Shown one piece after another: positions 17,694 through 26,434 of a DNA stretch of 53,822 nucleotides. This DNA comes from Denitrovibrio sp. GTDB lineage: Bacteria; Chrysiogenota; Deferribacteres; Deferribacterales; Geovibrionaceae. The position numbers were made by a program, and so were the translations under genes. The notes beneath the pieces were generated by a model. The model saw nothing but the letters and a program-made list of their open reading frames with translations, did not search any database and was not told the origin of the DNA. Location: positions 7,614-61,435 of the forward strand of contig PKTM01000009.1 in assembly GCA_002869145.1 (NCBI GenBank), given 5' to 3'. Position 1 is the stretch's first letter. The number at the start of each line of letters is the position of its first letter.

Positions 17694-19736
17694 TTAAGCA
17701 AGAACAGGTTCTTTGGCTTTAGCTATTTTTAGCAAAACAGTCATAACTACAAATAACCCAAAGCCCGCAGCTCCCACATAAAGATTCGGCCAGAACATTG
17801 TGATAGCTATACATGCAAAAAGTGTTCGCATTGGCCAGCTCAGGTTCTTTATATACCAGCCTTCAAAAAAGACTGCAAAAACAAACAGACCAAGTGTCAC
17901 CAGACAAACGGAAACGACTGTCATCCAAAGCTCGCCCTGAAAAAGAATCTCAGGTCTCAGAACAAACATTATAGGTATTATATACAGACCTTTAGCCAGT
18001 TTCCATGACTCCATACCTGTTTCGAGCGGCTTGCTGCCTGCTATGCCTGCAGCGGAATATGCCGCCAAACACACAGGTGGCGTCACGTTCGCATCCTGAG
18101 AATACCAGAATATCAGCAAGTGAGCCGCAAGCAGGCCTCCCTGCGCTACATCTGAAGGCACCAAAGCAATCATATTCTGCAAAATATTTGGATCAGACAG
18201 TATCTCTGCTGTCATCCCCATATTTGATATTAGGTAATCTGTCATCATAAGACCAACCAGTGACGGAGCAGCAAGTACAGCAAGAACAATGTATGACGCT
18301 GTAACAGGCAGACCCATACCAAGTATAAGTGATGCCAGAGCAATTAATATAATAGTGAGCAGAACACTTCCGCCTGCCAGAGTAGAGATCAGCATAGAGA
18401 ATTTAATACCCATGCCAACCATAAGAACCACACCAACAACGATACCTGAGCAAAGAAGGATAACACCTGTGGTAACCATGTTTCTGCCGCCAAGGGCGAG
18501 AGCGTCCAGAATGTCTTTAAAACCCATTCTTGTGTTCTTATTAACCCAGCTGGCAAAAACTATGGAGATAATACCAAGACTAGCTGCATATGTAGGAGTA
18601 AATCCCTTCATCAAAAGTCCCATCAGAACAGCGATAGGTATAAAGAAGTTCCAGCCTTCCTTCATAACTTCTCTGAATTTTGGCAGCTCATCTTTTGGTA
18701 TAGGCATGATATTATGCCTTTTCGCACGAACATGGATGAAAAACGCAACGGATAGAAAATACATAAAAGCTGGAATTGTCGCCACAGCTATTATGGTCAG
18801 ATACGGTATCTGAGTCCACTGAGCCATGATGAATGCACCAGCACCCATAATAGGAGTCATAAGCTGTCCTCCAGTACTAGCAGCAGCTTCCACACCACCT
18901 GCAAATGCAGGTTTGAAACCGATACGCTTCATCATTGGGATGGTTATAGATCCTGTACCAACAGTGTTTGCAACTGCGGAACCGGAAATGGATCCCATAA
19001 GACCGCTGGCGAAAACAGCCATCTTCGCAGGTCCGCCTGTTGTGTGTCCGAGAAGCGATACGGCTAGTTTGATAATAAAATCTCCCGCGCCAGACTTAAT
19101 CAGGAACGCGCCAAACAGCACAAAAAGAAAAACAAATGTAGAAGATATGGTAGCAATTGTTCCGAACAGTCCGTCCGGAGCAAAGTACATTCTGTATAGA
19201 AAACGCTCTATGCTTACGCCAGGGAAATTCCAAACTCCTCCAAAAAGTTTACCCAGAAAAAGGGCATAGGATATAAATGTAAGCGAGAGTGTAGGAATCA
19301 GCCAGCCCGTAGTGCGTCTTGTAATCTCAAGCATTAAGACTACTGCAATACCAGCAGCAATCATGTCCATTAAAATTGGAACTTCATTTCTGTCGTGCAG
19401 TGCATCCTCGAAAAAAACCAGATAAAAACCCGCTGCTACAGATAACAGAGCCAGAAACCAGTCCATAGGAAGGGTTTTCTTCTCAAGTTTTGGATGAATA
19501 GGAAAAAGTAGGTAACCTAAAAAAAGTACAAATGCAAAATGTACAGCATTTCGCTGAATTTCTGGCATAACGCCGATAGTATTTACCCAGAGATGGAATA
19601 GAGACATTGCTATAGCCACCACATAGATCATTTTTGATTGCAAGCCGTCAAACTGTCTCTGAGCAACCGAAACCTCTCCCGTGTCTTCTTCTGGAAGGGG
19701 GTTTACGATTGGGCCCATTTCTTTGTTGTCAGTCAT
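17694..19736 (-). CDS. TRAP transporter fused permease (TAXI type)
   Basis: This 680-residue protein has about 17 hydrophobic segments and fuses the small (DctQ-like) and large (DctM-like) TRAP membrane subunits, as is normal for TAXI-type TRAP systems. The DctM part shows the typical small-residue stretches MGSISGSAVANTVGTGSI and GGQLMTPIMGAGAFIMA. It transports an organic solute inward using an ion gradient, with the binding protein encoded just upstream. The substrate is unknown; TAXI systems are reported to take carboxylates and amino acids. A GGAG site lies 9 bases before the start. A stable hairpin in the 64-base gap from the binding-protein gene probably lowers its expression relative to that gene. 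Confidence 0.92.
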   Translation of the reverse strand: MTDNKEMGPIVNPLPEEDTGEVSVAQRQFDGLQSKMIYVVAIAMSLFHLWVNTIGVMPEIQRNAVHFAFVLFLGYLLFPIHPKLEKKTLPMDWFLALLSVAAGFYLVFFEDALHDRNEVPILMDMIAAGIAVVLMLEITRRTTGWLIPTLSLTFISYALFLGKLFGGVWNFPGVSIERFLYRMYFAPDGLFGTIATISSTFVFLFVLFGAFLIKSGAGDFIIKLAVSLLGHTTGGPAKMAVFASGLMGSISGSAVANTVGTGSITIPMMKRIGFKPAFAGGVEAAASTGGQLMTPIMGAGAFIMAQWTQIPYLTIIAVATIPAFMYFLSVAFFIHVRAKRHNIMPIPKDELPKFREVMKEGWNFFIPIAVLMGLLMKGFTPTYAASLGIISIVFASWVNKNTRMGFKDILDALALGGRNMVTTGVILLCSGIVVGVVLMVGMGIKFSMLISTLAGGSVLLTIILIALASLILGMGLPVTASYIVLAVLAAPSLVGLMMTDYLISNMGMTAEILSDPNILQNMIALVPSDVAQGGLLAAHLLIFWYSQDANVTPPVCLAAYSAAGIAGSKPLETGMESWKLAKGLYIIPIMFVLRPEILFQGELWMTVVSVCLVTLGLFVFAVFFEGWYIKNLSWPMRTLFACIAITMFWPNLYVGAAGFGLFVVMTVLLKIAKAKEPVLA

Positions 19737-19763
19737 GTTAATAAACTCCGTATGTTTTTAAAA

Positions 19764-19782
19764 GGGGGACCGAAGCCCCCCC
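19764..19782 (-). terminator. Attenuator hairpin between TAXI binding protein and permease
   Basis: Read leftward, a run of G, a TTCG tetraloop and a run of C form a stem of about 7 bp followed by TTTTAAAA. It lies between the binding-protein stop and the permease start. It likely stabilises the upstream message or ends part of the transcripts, giving excess binding protein. Confidence 0.6.
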
Positions 19783-19800
19783 TGTAAAACTTTTAAAAAA

Positions 19801-20802
19801 TTACTTTTTAAGATGTGCAGGAACTACAAGTCCCATCTCTTCGTAGTACTTAAGCGCACCAGGGTGAAGAGGAACCGGAAGACCTTTTATAGCGTCTTTA
19901 AGGCTCATAGCTTTTGTAGCCTTGTGGATGTTGTTAAGGAAAGAAAGGTTCTCATAGATAGTCTTTGTAACCTTGTAAACCACTTCATCTGATACATCGT
20001 TGCGAACAACGAGAAGGTTAGGCTGAGCGATAGTGTTGATATCTGTGCTCTGGCCAGGGTATGTACCGGCAGGAATAACTTCACGTGTCCAGATAGGGAA
20101 TGATTTCTGAATTTCAGCCATCTGAGCATCTGTAAAATCAAGAACTTTTACCTTTTTGTCGCCAAGCTGAGCATAAAGCTGAGTGATAGCAGCAGCTGGA
20201 ACACCGGCAGGGATATTAGCAGCAGCAACACGCTTATCCATCATAGCCTGAGCTGAAGGGTTGTAGCCGAGATATTCAAGGTCGAGGCTTTCAGGGTCTA
20301 TGTCAAGAGCAGCAAGAATAGTACGGCCTGAACCTTCTGTACCGGAACCTCTTTTACCTATGGAGAACTTCTTCTCAAGTCCTTTTAGGTCTGTGATAGT
20401 GCCGGATTTCACATAGTCAGCTAGAAGCGGAAAGTGCTCAACATTTTTCCAGAGCATAGTAACGGAGCTGAAGTCTTTTTCAGGTTTGCCTTCATATTTG
20501 CCTTTACCATTATAGGCCTGAAGACCGAAAAGAGCCTGAAGAATACCGAAATCGGCTTCTGAGTTTTTCAGCATCTGGATGTTTTCACCGGAACCCGCTG
20601 AGTTGATAGCTGTGGCAGTGATTTTGTCTTTAGCTGCCAGTTTGATACTGATAAGAGTACCGATGGCAACACCAACTGGATAGTAAGTTCCGCAAGTTGT
20701 CGCTGTAGCGATGATAAGATTTTCATCAGCTTTTGCGTACCTTGGGCCAAAGACAAATACAAATGTCATGGCGAGCATAATAACGATTGCTTTTTTAAAC
20801 AT
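19801..20802 (-). CDS. TAXI-family TRAP solute-binding protein
   Basis: This 333-residue periplasmic protein has a signal peptide (about residues 1-25, ending near ARYAKA-like RYAKA) and the TAXI family signature, including IATATTCGTYYPVGVAIG at the ligand pocket and the conserved FSIGKRGSGTEGSGR segment. It captures the substrate for the fused permease encoded downstream. A GGAGG ribosome-binding site lies 9 bases before the ATG. The gene follows the kinase, regulator and extra binding-protein genes in the same direction, which suggests that the two-component system controls or senses this transporter. Confidence 0.93.
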   Translation of the reverse strand: MFKKAIVIMLAMTFVFVFGPRYAKADENLIIATATTCGTYYPVGVAIGTLISIKLAAKDKITATAINSAGSGENIQMLKNSEADFGILQALFGLQAYNGKGKYEGKPEKDFSSVTMLWKNVEHFPLLADYVKSGTITDLKGLEKKFSIGKRGSGTEGSGRTILAALDIDPESLDLEYLGYNPSAQAMMDKRVAAANIPAGVPAAAITQLYAQLGDKKVKVLDFTDAQMAEIQKSFPIWTREVIPAGTYPGQSTDINTIAQPNLLVVRNDVSDEVVYKVTKTIYENLSFLNNIHKATKAMSLKDAIKGLPVPLHPGALKYYEEMGLVVPAHLKK

Positions 20803-20888
20803 AAAACAAATCCTCCTTTAAATCTAAGAAGACATATTGCAAGCTTTGTGCCAAAAATGCGTTATTGATAAATAAGTCTTTTTTTTAA

Positions 20889-20929
20889 AAAGGTAGGGCG
20901 CGTTGCGCTCAATGAGCGGAAACCGCTCA
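20889..20929 (-). terminator. Tandem hairpins after the extra binding-protein gene
   Basis: Read leftward, TGAGCGG-TTT-CCGCTCA (20913-20929) comes just after the stop codon. A second small GCGC-AAC-GCGC hairpin follows, and then TTTTT. This probably ends transcription before the TAXI binding-protein gene, which would then need its own promoter in the 130-base gap. Confidence 0.5.
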
Positions 20930-20931
20930 CG

Positions 20932-21834
20932 TCAACGGACGATCTGATCGGCAATAATAAGGTAAGGCATCGGGATTTGGACGCCAAGCCTTGATGCTGT
21001 CATCAGGTTCACCACAAATAGAAAATGCTCAATTGAATTTATAGGCTGTTGTGGAATTGTATCTGTTTTAAGAATGTTTACTGCTTTTTTAGCTGCAATA
21101 CGTCCGGCTCTGTAGCCGTCCACCACCAGAGCAAGAAGCGCCCCCCTCTTCAGCACATCCTCTTTGTTTTCTGCTATGGTTGGGATGTTGTGAGCTTTAA
21201 TAATGTCAAATATATTTGGGTCTACCTTGCCATGTGCAGGAATATATACTGCATGGGGTGTCGTCTCTGCCAGCTGAGAGTTTAAAACAAAAAGATCATC
21301 AGTTGAAAGTTCCTCAACTTTAAAATCAAGTTCCGCACTTATCTGCCTCAGTTCTTTGATGCTGTAGTCATAGTTTCTGTTATTATCTGTTTTAAGAACT
21401 CCGAGAATTTTAAAATCTACAACATCTTTCATAGCACTCACAAGCTTTCTGATAGGGATATCAGTCTTTATGCCTGCTGAACCGGCAAAATCCACACCGT
21501 CAAAAAGCTCATCCTGAAATGGATACTGTATAGATACAAAAACAACATTCGGAAGTGTCTTATCACTCAGAAGCTCTTTTGTGGGTACTTGGCCATTTGT
21601 AAAATAAATTTTTGCATCAAACGATCTGGACGCTTTAAGCTGCATGCGGAAAATAGACATGTCGCCGCCTGCACCTGATGTATAAAAACGCGTATCAGGC
21701 ATCTCAGCTATAATTCCATCTCTGAACCCCTGTTCCACTGGTCCATCAGCATTCATACTAAGCATAACGATATTGTCAGCATATAATTGAAAAGAAGTGA
21801 AAAATATTACTAAAAAAAGGCTAGTCCTCATCAT
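20932..21834 (-). CDS. Periplasmic binding protein, ABC_sub_bind-like
   Basis: This 300-residue protein has an N-terminal signal peptide (MMRTSLFLVIFFTSFQLYA) and two Rossmann-like lobes typical of the ABC_sub_bind (TrpX-like) family, for example FKILGVLKTDNNRNYDYS and AVYIPAHGKVDPNIFDIIKAHNIP. No ABC ATPase or permease gene is near. It begins inside the last codons of the interrupted NtrC-type regulator gene (overlap 14 bases), so it is translated with the two-component genes. A reasonable inference is that it works as a periplasmic sensor partner for the kinase, or as an alternative binding protein for the TRAP system. The start at 21834 is chosen because it places a signal peptide at the terminus. 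Confidence 0.78.
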   Translation of the reverse strand: MMRTSLFLVIFFTSFQLYADNIVMLSMNADGPVEQGFRDGIIAEMPDTRFYTSGAGGDMSIFRMQLKASRSFDAKIYFTNGQVPTKELLSDKTLPNVVFVSIQYPFQDELFDGVDFAGSAGIKTDIPIRKLVSAMKDVVDFKILGVLKTDNNRNYDYSIKELRQISAELDFKVEELSTDDLFVLNSQLAETTPHAVYIPAHGKVDPNIFDIIKAHNIPTIAENKEDVLKRGALLALVVDGYRAGRIAAKKAVNILKTDTIPQQPINSIEHFLFVVNLMTASRLGVQIPMPYLIIADQIVR

Positions 21835-23197
21835 TTTCAAGTCTCTGAAGCCTCCTTTTAAGTGAATGCCTGCTGATACCGAGAAGGTCTGCTGCATCAG
21901 ATTTTATCCCTTTCGCCTTAACTATTGCATCCTGTATCAGTTCGTATTCTACCTTTGCCATATAATTATCAAGGTTCATATCTTTTGAAAACTCCGTTTT
22001 TTTCTGTTTCTCAAAAGGATTTTTCTCTGTATGCATTGCTGCCGGTAAGTCATCCTGTGTAACCATATGGTTTGAAGACATAATAACAAGCCGCTCTACA
22101 AGGTTTTTCAACTCTCGCACATTACCCGGCCAGTGATAGTTTTGAAATGCAAGTTTTGTCTGATTGTTTAGTATCAACCTCTCCCTTCCAAACTTCTTCG
22201 AATATCTGTCTATAAAATGTTCTGCAAGAAGCATTGCATCACCACTTCTTTCCCGCAGAGGCGGAATCAGTATAGGGATAACATTGAGTCTATAGTAAAG
22301 ATCCTCTCTGAATCCGCCGCTTTGAACCATAGACTCTAAGTCTCTGTTAGTAGCTGCTATTATACGGACATCCACAGATATCTGAGACTGCCCTCCCACC
22401 CTGCGAAATTTTCTGGTCTCTATAAAACGAAGAAGTTTCGCCTGAAGGTTTACAGGCAGTTCTCCAGCCTCGTCCAAAAAGAGTGTTCAGCCGTCTGCTA
22501 TCTCTACCAAGCCCAGCTTTTTCTGCTTTGCATCAGTAAATGAACCCCGCTCGTGTCCAAACAGCTCACTCTCCAGCAGATGTTCAGGAAAAGCGGAGCA
22601 GTTTATCTCTATAAAAGGTCTTGATTTTTCACCACTCATATTGTGTATAGCCTTTGCTACCAGCTCTTTGCCTGTCCCTGACTCACCCCTTATAAGTATT
22701 GTGCAGTCTGAGATGGCGGAAACTTTTTGAATCTGCTCTATAACCCCATCTATAGCGGCTGATGAACCAATAAGATCGTGATCGCCGTCATATATAAGTA
22801 TCTTTTCTCTGAGGTGCTCCACCTCCCCTTCCAGCTTTAACTCATCCGATGCTTTCTGCACCAGAAGTATCATTTCATCCAGTTCAAAAGGTTTATTTAT
22901 AAAGTCGTAGGCTCCAGATTTCATGGCTTTTATAGCCGTGTCTATGTCTCCATGGGCTGTTATCATAATCGTCTTTGCAGTCAGATTCTTTGATGACATT
23001 CTTCCTAATATCTCTAATCCGCTGATGTCAGGAAGGCGCAGGTCAAGCAGAACTATATCCGGCTGTGAATCCTCTACGGCAGCCAGAAAAGATGATCCGT
23101 CATAAAAGGTCTCTACTTCGTAGCCCTCATCATCAAAAGCCATTGCCAGTGATGTTACCAGTACTTTTTCATCGTCAACTATTGCTATCTTCGCCAC
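21821..23197 (-). pseudogene. NtrC-family response regulator with in-frame TGA
   Basis: One frame of 458 sense codons has a receiver domain (phospho-acceptor Asp in IVLLDLRLPDISG), a sigma-54 AAA+ domain (Walker A GESGTGKE) and a C-terminal Fis-type helix-turn-helix. TGA at 22487-22489 (codon 237) interrupts it in the Walker B region. The frame reads LVEIADG, stop, TLFLDEAGE, and the family sequence there is normally GG, so GGA to TGA is the simple explanation. The GAFTGA loop is GSFTDA. The upstream piece (to 22487) lacks most of the ATPase domain, and the downstream piece (ATG at 22477) would lack the receiver. The GTG start overlaps the kinase gene. Without readthrough this regulator cannot activate transcription. 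Confidence 0.83.
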
Positions 23198-24872
23198 TTT
23201 CTATACCTCTGAAAATAAGTCTGAAACATGTTCCTTGATCCTCTGCACTATGTATCTCATGGTCAATATTGTTGTGTTTTAAAAGCGTAAATACCACCGA
23301 AAGCCCAAGACCGGTACCCCCTGCTGTCATAGAGAAAAACGGGTCAAAAACTTTGTCGAGTTTATCCTCCGGGATGCCTTTACCATTGTCTTTTATCTCC
23401 AGAGTGCATCTCCCCTCCTCATCTATGTCTGTGGAAATTTCTATAACACCTTTGTCTTTACTGACAGCAGAAAGAGCATTTAAAAGCAGATTAAGAGCAA
23501 TCTGCTGCATCTGAGCTGGGTCAACCATCACTCGACAGCTTTGGGTATTATCTATAAGCCTTACATTTTTATCATTCATATCTTTATTCATAAGCTGAAG
23601 ACAGTATGTCAGTATCTTTTTGATATCATATTCAACAATATTTGCTGGACCCGGTCTTGAGAAATTAAGCAGATCAGTCACAATCTTTGTAAGCCTGTCA
23701 ACCTCCTCAAGGATACAGTCTGAAAGCTGCTGACTGGCCTCTGTGCGTACACGTCTTTTGAGAACCTGAATACTGGTTTTGATAGCTGCAAGAGGGTTCT
23801 TTATCTCGTGCGCGATCCCTGCAGACATAAGACCGAGTGAGGCCAGTTTATTCGCCTGAACCAGCTCGCTCTGACGTTTCTGAAGACTTTCGGCCATATT
23901 GTCAAAAGAGTCAGCAAGCATGCGCATCTCTTTTCCGTAGTTCATGTTTATTCTATAATCCAGATCGCCCGCGGAAAATCTCTTTGTTCCTCTTATAATC
24001 TGCCGCACAGGGGTCAGGATTCTTTGTACAAAAAACACTGCAGCTATAAAGGCGATAGTGGCTATAAAAATTGAAAAAAGCAGGCTGGTGTTTCTAAGCA
24101 CCAGAATATCTTTTAAGAGAGCTCTCTCTGGTATTTTTAACTTTATTTTCCAACCCAGCTCCTTAAATAGTGTTTTATACTCTCTATAAACATCATAGTC
24201 TCGTACTGCCAGCGGGTCTTTCTGTTCGTATATGAGCTCGCCCTCGATAGTATGCACCTGTTTTACCATCCCCTCAGCCACATCCACATGCTCTATGAAA
24301 TCTGTAAACACACTGACAGGCATAATAAAAACAAGAACACCAATGGCAACAGCTTCGTCCTCGTAGTCATAAACTCTTTTGAAAAAGATAATCTGTTTCT
24401 TATCTCCTGTCAGATGCTGTTTTATACTGAAATTTGTCTTAAAAGCTTCTCTGATCTCTTCTTTAGTGAGAATGTTATTCAGGTTTTCAATATCAAAAGG
24501 GCTTGATAACACAGTTTCACCTTCAGGCGTAAAAAGCGCAACAACATCAAGCGTGCCTGAGTTAGTCCGGTAAACTGCAAGCCTGTCCTTTAGCGTCTCC
24601 ATACGCTGTCCATAGCTGAACTGGAGAAAAGAGAGCTGGATTATAGGGTTTTGTGAAAGCTGAAACATGTCACCTCTGACCTTTTGAAAAGATGAGCCTG
24701 TCTGCTGTGATATTCTCTCCATCAGCTGGTTCATCTGCCTGCCGGTCATTTGGCCTATAGAATCTGAGGCTATATAATAAGAGATGTACGAAATAGTAAG
24801 CAGCGGCATAAAACCGAATAGGAAATAAAATATTATTATTCGCCATTTCAGCGAGAAAGGCTCTATCTTCAT
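23175..24872 (-). CDS. Membrane sensor kinase for the TRAP locus
   Basis: This 565-residue kinase has a transmembrane helix at about 10-32, a periplasmic sensor region of about 220 residues that resembles a double Cache fold, and a second helix at about 262-285. A HAMP domain follows, then HisKA with IAHEIKNPLAAIK, and an ATPase domain with DNGKGIP and GGTGLGLSV. It is the NtrB/DctB-like partner of the sigma-54-type regulator, which it overlaps by 23 bases. DctB-type kinases control dicarboxylate uptake, and the linked TAXI TRAP genes fit a similar nutrient-sensing circuit. The HEIKNPL motif sets it apart from the HQWRQPL kinases elsewhere in the window. Confidence 0.9.
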   Translation of the reverse strand: MKIEPFSLKWRIIIFYFLFGFMPLLTISYISYYIASDSIGQMTGRQMNQLMERISQQTGSSFQKVRGDMFQLSQNPIIQLSFLQFSYGQRMETLKDRLAVYRTNSGTLDVVALFTPEGETVLSSPFDIENLNNILTKEEIREAFKTNFSIKQHLTGDKKQIIFFKRVYDYEDEAVAIGVLVFIMPVSVFTDFIEHVDVAEGMVKQVHTIEGELIYEQKDPLAVRDYDVYREYKTLFKELGWKIKLKIPERALLKDILVLRNTSLLFSIFIATIAFIAAVFFVQRILTPVRQIIRGTKRFSAGDLDYRINMNYGKEMRMLADSFDNMAESLQKRQSELVQANKLASLGLMSAGIAHEIKNPLAAIKTSIQVLKRRVRTEASQQLSDCILEEVDRLTKIVTDLLNFSRPGPANIVEYDIKKILTYCLQLMNKDMNDKNVRLIDNTQSCRVMVDPAQMQQIALNLLLNALSAVSKDKGVIEISTDIDEEGRCTLEIKDNGKGIPEDKLDKVFDPFFSMTAGGTGLGLSVVFTLLKHNNIDHEIHSAEDQGTCFRLIFRGIESGEDSNS

Positions 24873-24956
24873 ATAAATATATTACACGCTTTTTATCGAA
24901 TATGAAGTACAGAGTTTGTTAAAAATGTTATACTTTTATTTAGAGGTATCGCAAAT

Positions 24957-26417
24957 ATGAACAGACTTTTTTTTCACTATGCTGCGGCATTTTTTGTTCT
25001 CACACTTTACGGTGGACAGGTGTGCCCTTATGTAGAGTCACTTACTCTCACTCAGTGGGGCTCAGAGACTATAATAACTCTTTCAGCTGCATTTGCCATT
25101 CACGCTTTCATTTACCGCAGGCTGACAACTAATAACCCACTGCTTGGTGCTGCTGACATCTTTAAATCTTCTCTTACTATTTTTATCGGGAGCGGGTTCA
25201 TAATAGGCGCAATAAACTTCTTTCTCTGGGGCTTCCCTGTCGCAAGTGCGCTGAAGCTCATTGTAGGCTGGTTTCTGGTAGGTTTTTTTATGTCTCTTGA
25301 CCTAATGCTGGTCAACAGGCAGCAGGTCATCAGATATCTGGCACAAACAGGACAGCACCTTGAACTAAGCATATCCTACGCATCACTCACTAAAAAATTC
25401 CTTATCTTTGCACTTTTCACAAGCCTTTCAGTTCTCGGTGTTATTTACCTTGTAATAATAAAGGACCTGGACTGGATATTCAGCGATACGCCGAATGCGA
25501 TGGTGGCAACAGTCTCTATTCTGAAAGAATTCGCATTCATATTTATAGTAATACTCTCATACACTACTTTAATTATTATCTCTTTTACAAAAAACCTGAA
25601 GTTGTATCTTTTCTATAAGAATTCCGCTCTTTCTGAAGTGGTCAAAGGAAACCTTAATGCCTCAGTTCCTGTTAGCTCAGTGGACGAATTTGGCCATATG
25701 GCAAAATATACCAACGAAATGATAAAGAGCCTAAGAGATCGAACAGAGGCTCTTCAGCTGACTCAGGATGTGTCTATCCTCAGCCTTGCATCACTTGCAG
25801 AAACCAGAGACAACGAAACAGGAGCTCATATCATGAGAACCCAAAGATATGTTCTGGCTCTATGTGAAGAACTGAAGGATAAGCCCTCCTATAACGAAGT
25901 GCTGAGCAAAGAAAACATTGATCTTATATATAAATCCGCACCACTTCACGACATAGGAAAAGTCGGCATACCAGACAAAATACTGCTTAAGCCCGGTAAA
26001 CTTACAGAAGACGAGTTCAAAATCATGCGCAGACATCCTAATTATGGTCGCAAGGCTCTGAATACTTCTGGTAAAATGCTGGGAAATAACTCTTTTCTTA
26101 AATTCGCAGAAGAGATTTCCTTCACTCATCACGAAAAATGGAATGGCACGGGATACCCCAGAAAACTGAAAGGGGATGAAATACCGATTTCCGGCAGAAT
26201 AATGGCTCTGGCTGATGTATATGATGCACTCATATCTAAAAGGGTATACAAGCCGGCTTTCAGCCATGCAAAAGCTAAAGAGATTATTGTGAATGATTCC
26301 GGAACTCATTTTGACCCGGTGCTGGTAGATGCTTTCCTTAATATTGAACATAGATTTACAGAGATAGCCAAAGAGTTTTCTGATGAAAACTACAGGAAAT
26401 CTACTTCTGAAAAATAA
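24957..26417 (+). CDS. Membrane HD-GYP phosphodiesterase-like protein
   Basis: This 486-residue protein has about six hydrophobic helices in its first 215 residues, a HAMP-like linker (about 215-265) and a C-terminal HD-GYP domain. The catalytic signatures are intact: HDIGKVGIPDKILLKPGKL, and HHEKWNGTGYP before ADVYDAL. HD-GYP domains hydrolyse cyclic di-GMP, so this is probably a membrane sensor that lowers the second messenger. The membrane region has no named sensor domain that I can identify. It starts 84 bases from the divergent TRAP-locus kinase and is followed after 17 bases by a NarX-like kinase gene, so it may share an operon with the NarL-type system. Confidence 0.9.
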   Translation: MNRLFFHYAAAFFVLTLYGGQVCPYVESLTLTQWGSETIITLSAAFAIHAFIYRRLTTNNPLLGAADIFKSSLTIFIGSGFIIGAINFFLWGFPVASALKLIVGWFLVGFFMSLDLMLVNRQQVIRYLAQTGQHLELSISYASLTKKFLIFALFTSLSVLGVIYLVIIKDLDWIFSDTPNAMVATVSILKEFAFIFIVILSYTTLIIISFTKNLKLYLFYKNSALSEVVKGNLNASVPVSSVDEFGHMAKYTNEMIKSLRDRTEALQLTQDVSILSLASLAETRDNETGAHIMRTQRYVLALCEELKDKPSYNEVLSKENIDLIYKSAPLHDIGKVGIPDKILLKPGKLTEDEFKIMRRHPNYGRKALNTSGKMLGNNSFLKFAEEISFTHHEKWNGTGYPRKLKGDEIPISGRIMALADVYDALISKRVYKPAFSHAKAKEIIVNDSGTHFDPVLVDAFLNIEHRFTEIAKEFSDENYRKSTSEK

Positions 26418-26434
26418 CTTATTTTGGGTGACAA

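Noticed and set aside
22487-22530. TGA in the regulator as a selenocysteine codon
   Set aside because: The position is a glycine in the family with no redox role, and I see no stable SECIS-like hairpin directly after the codon.
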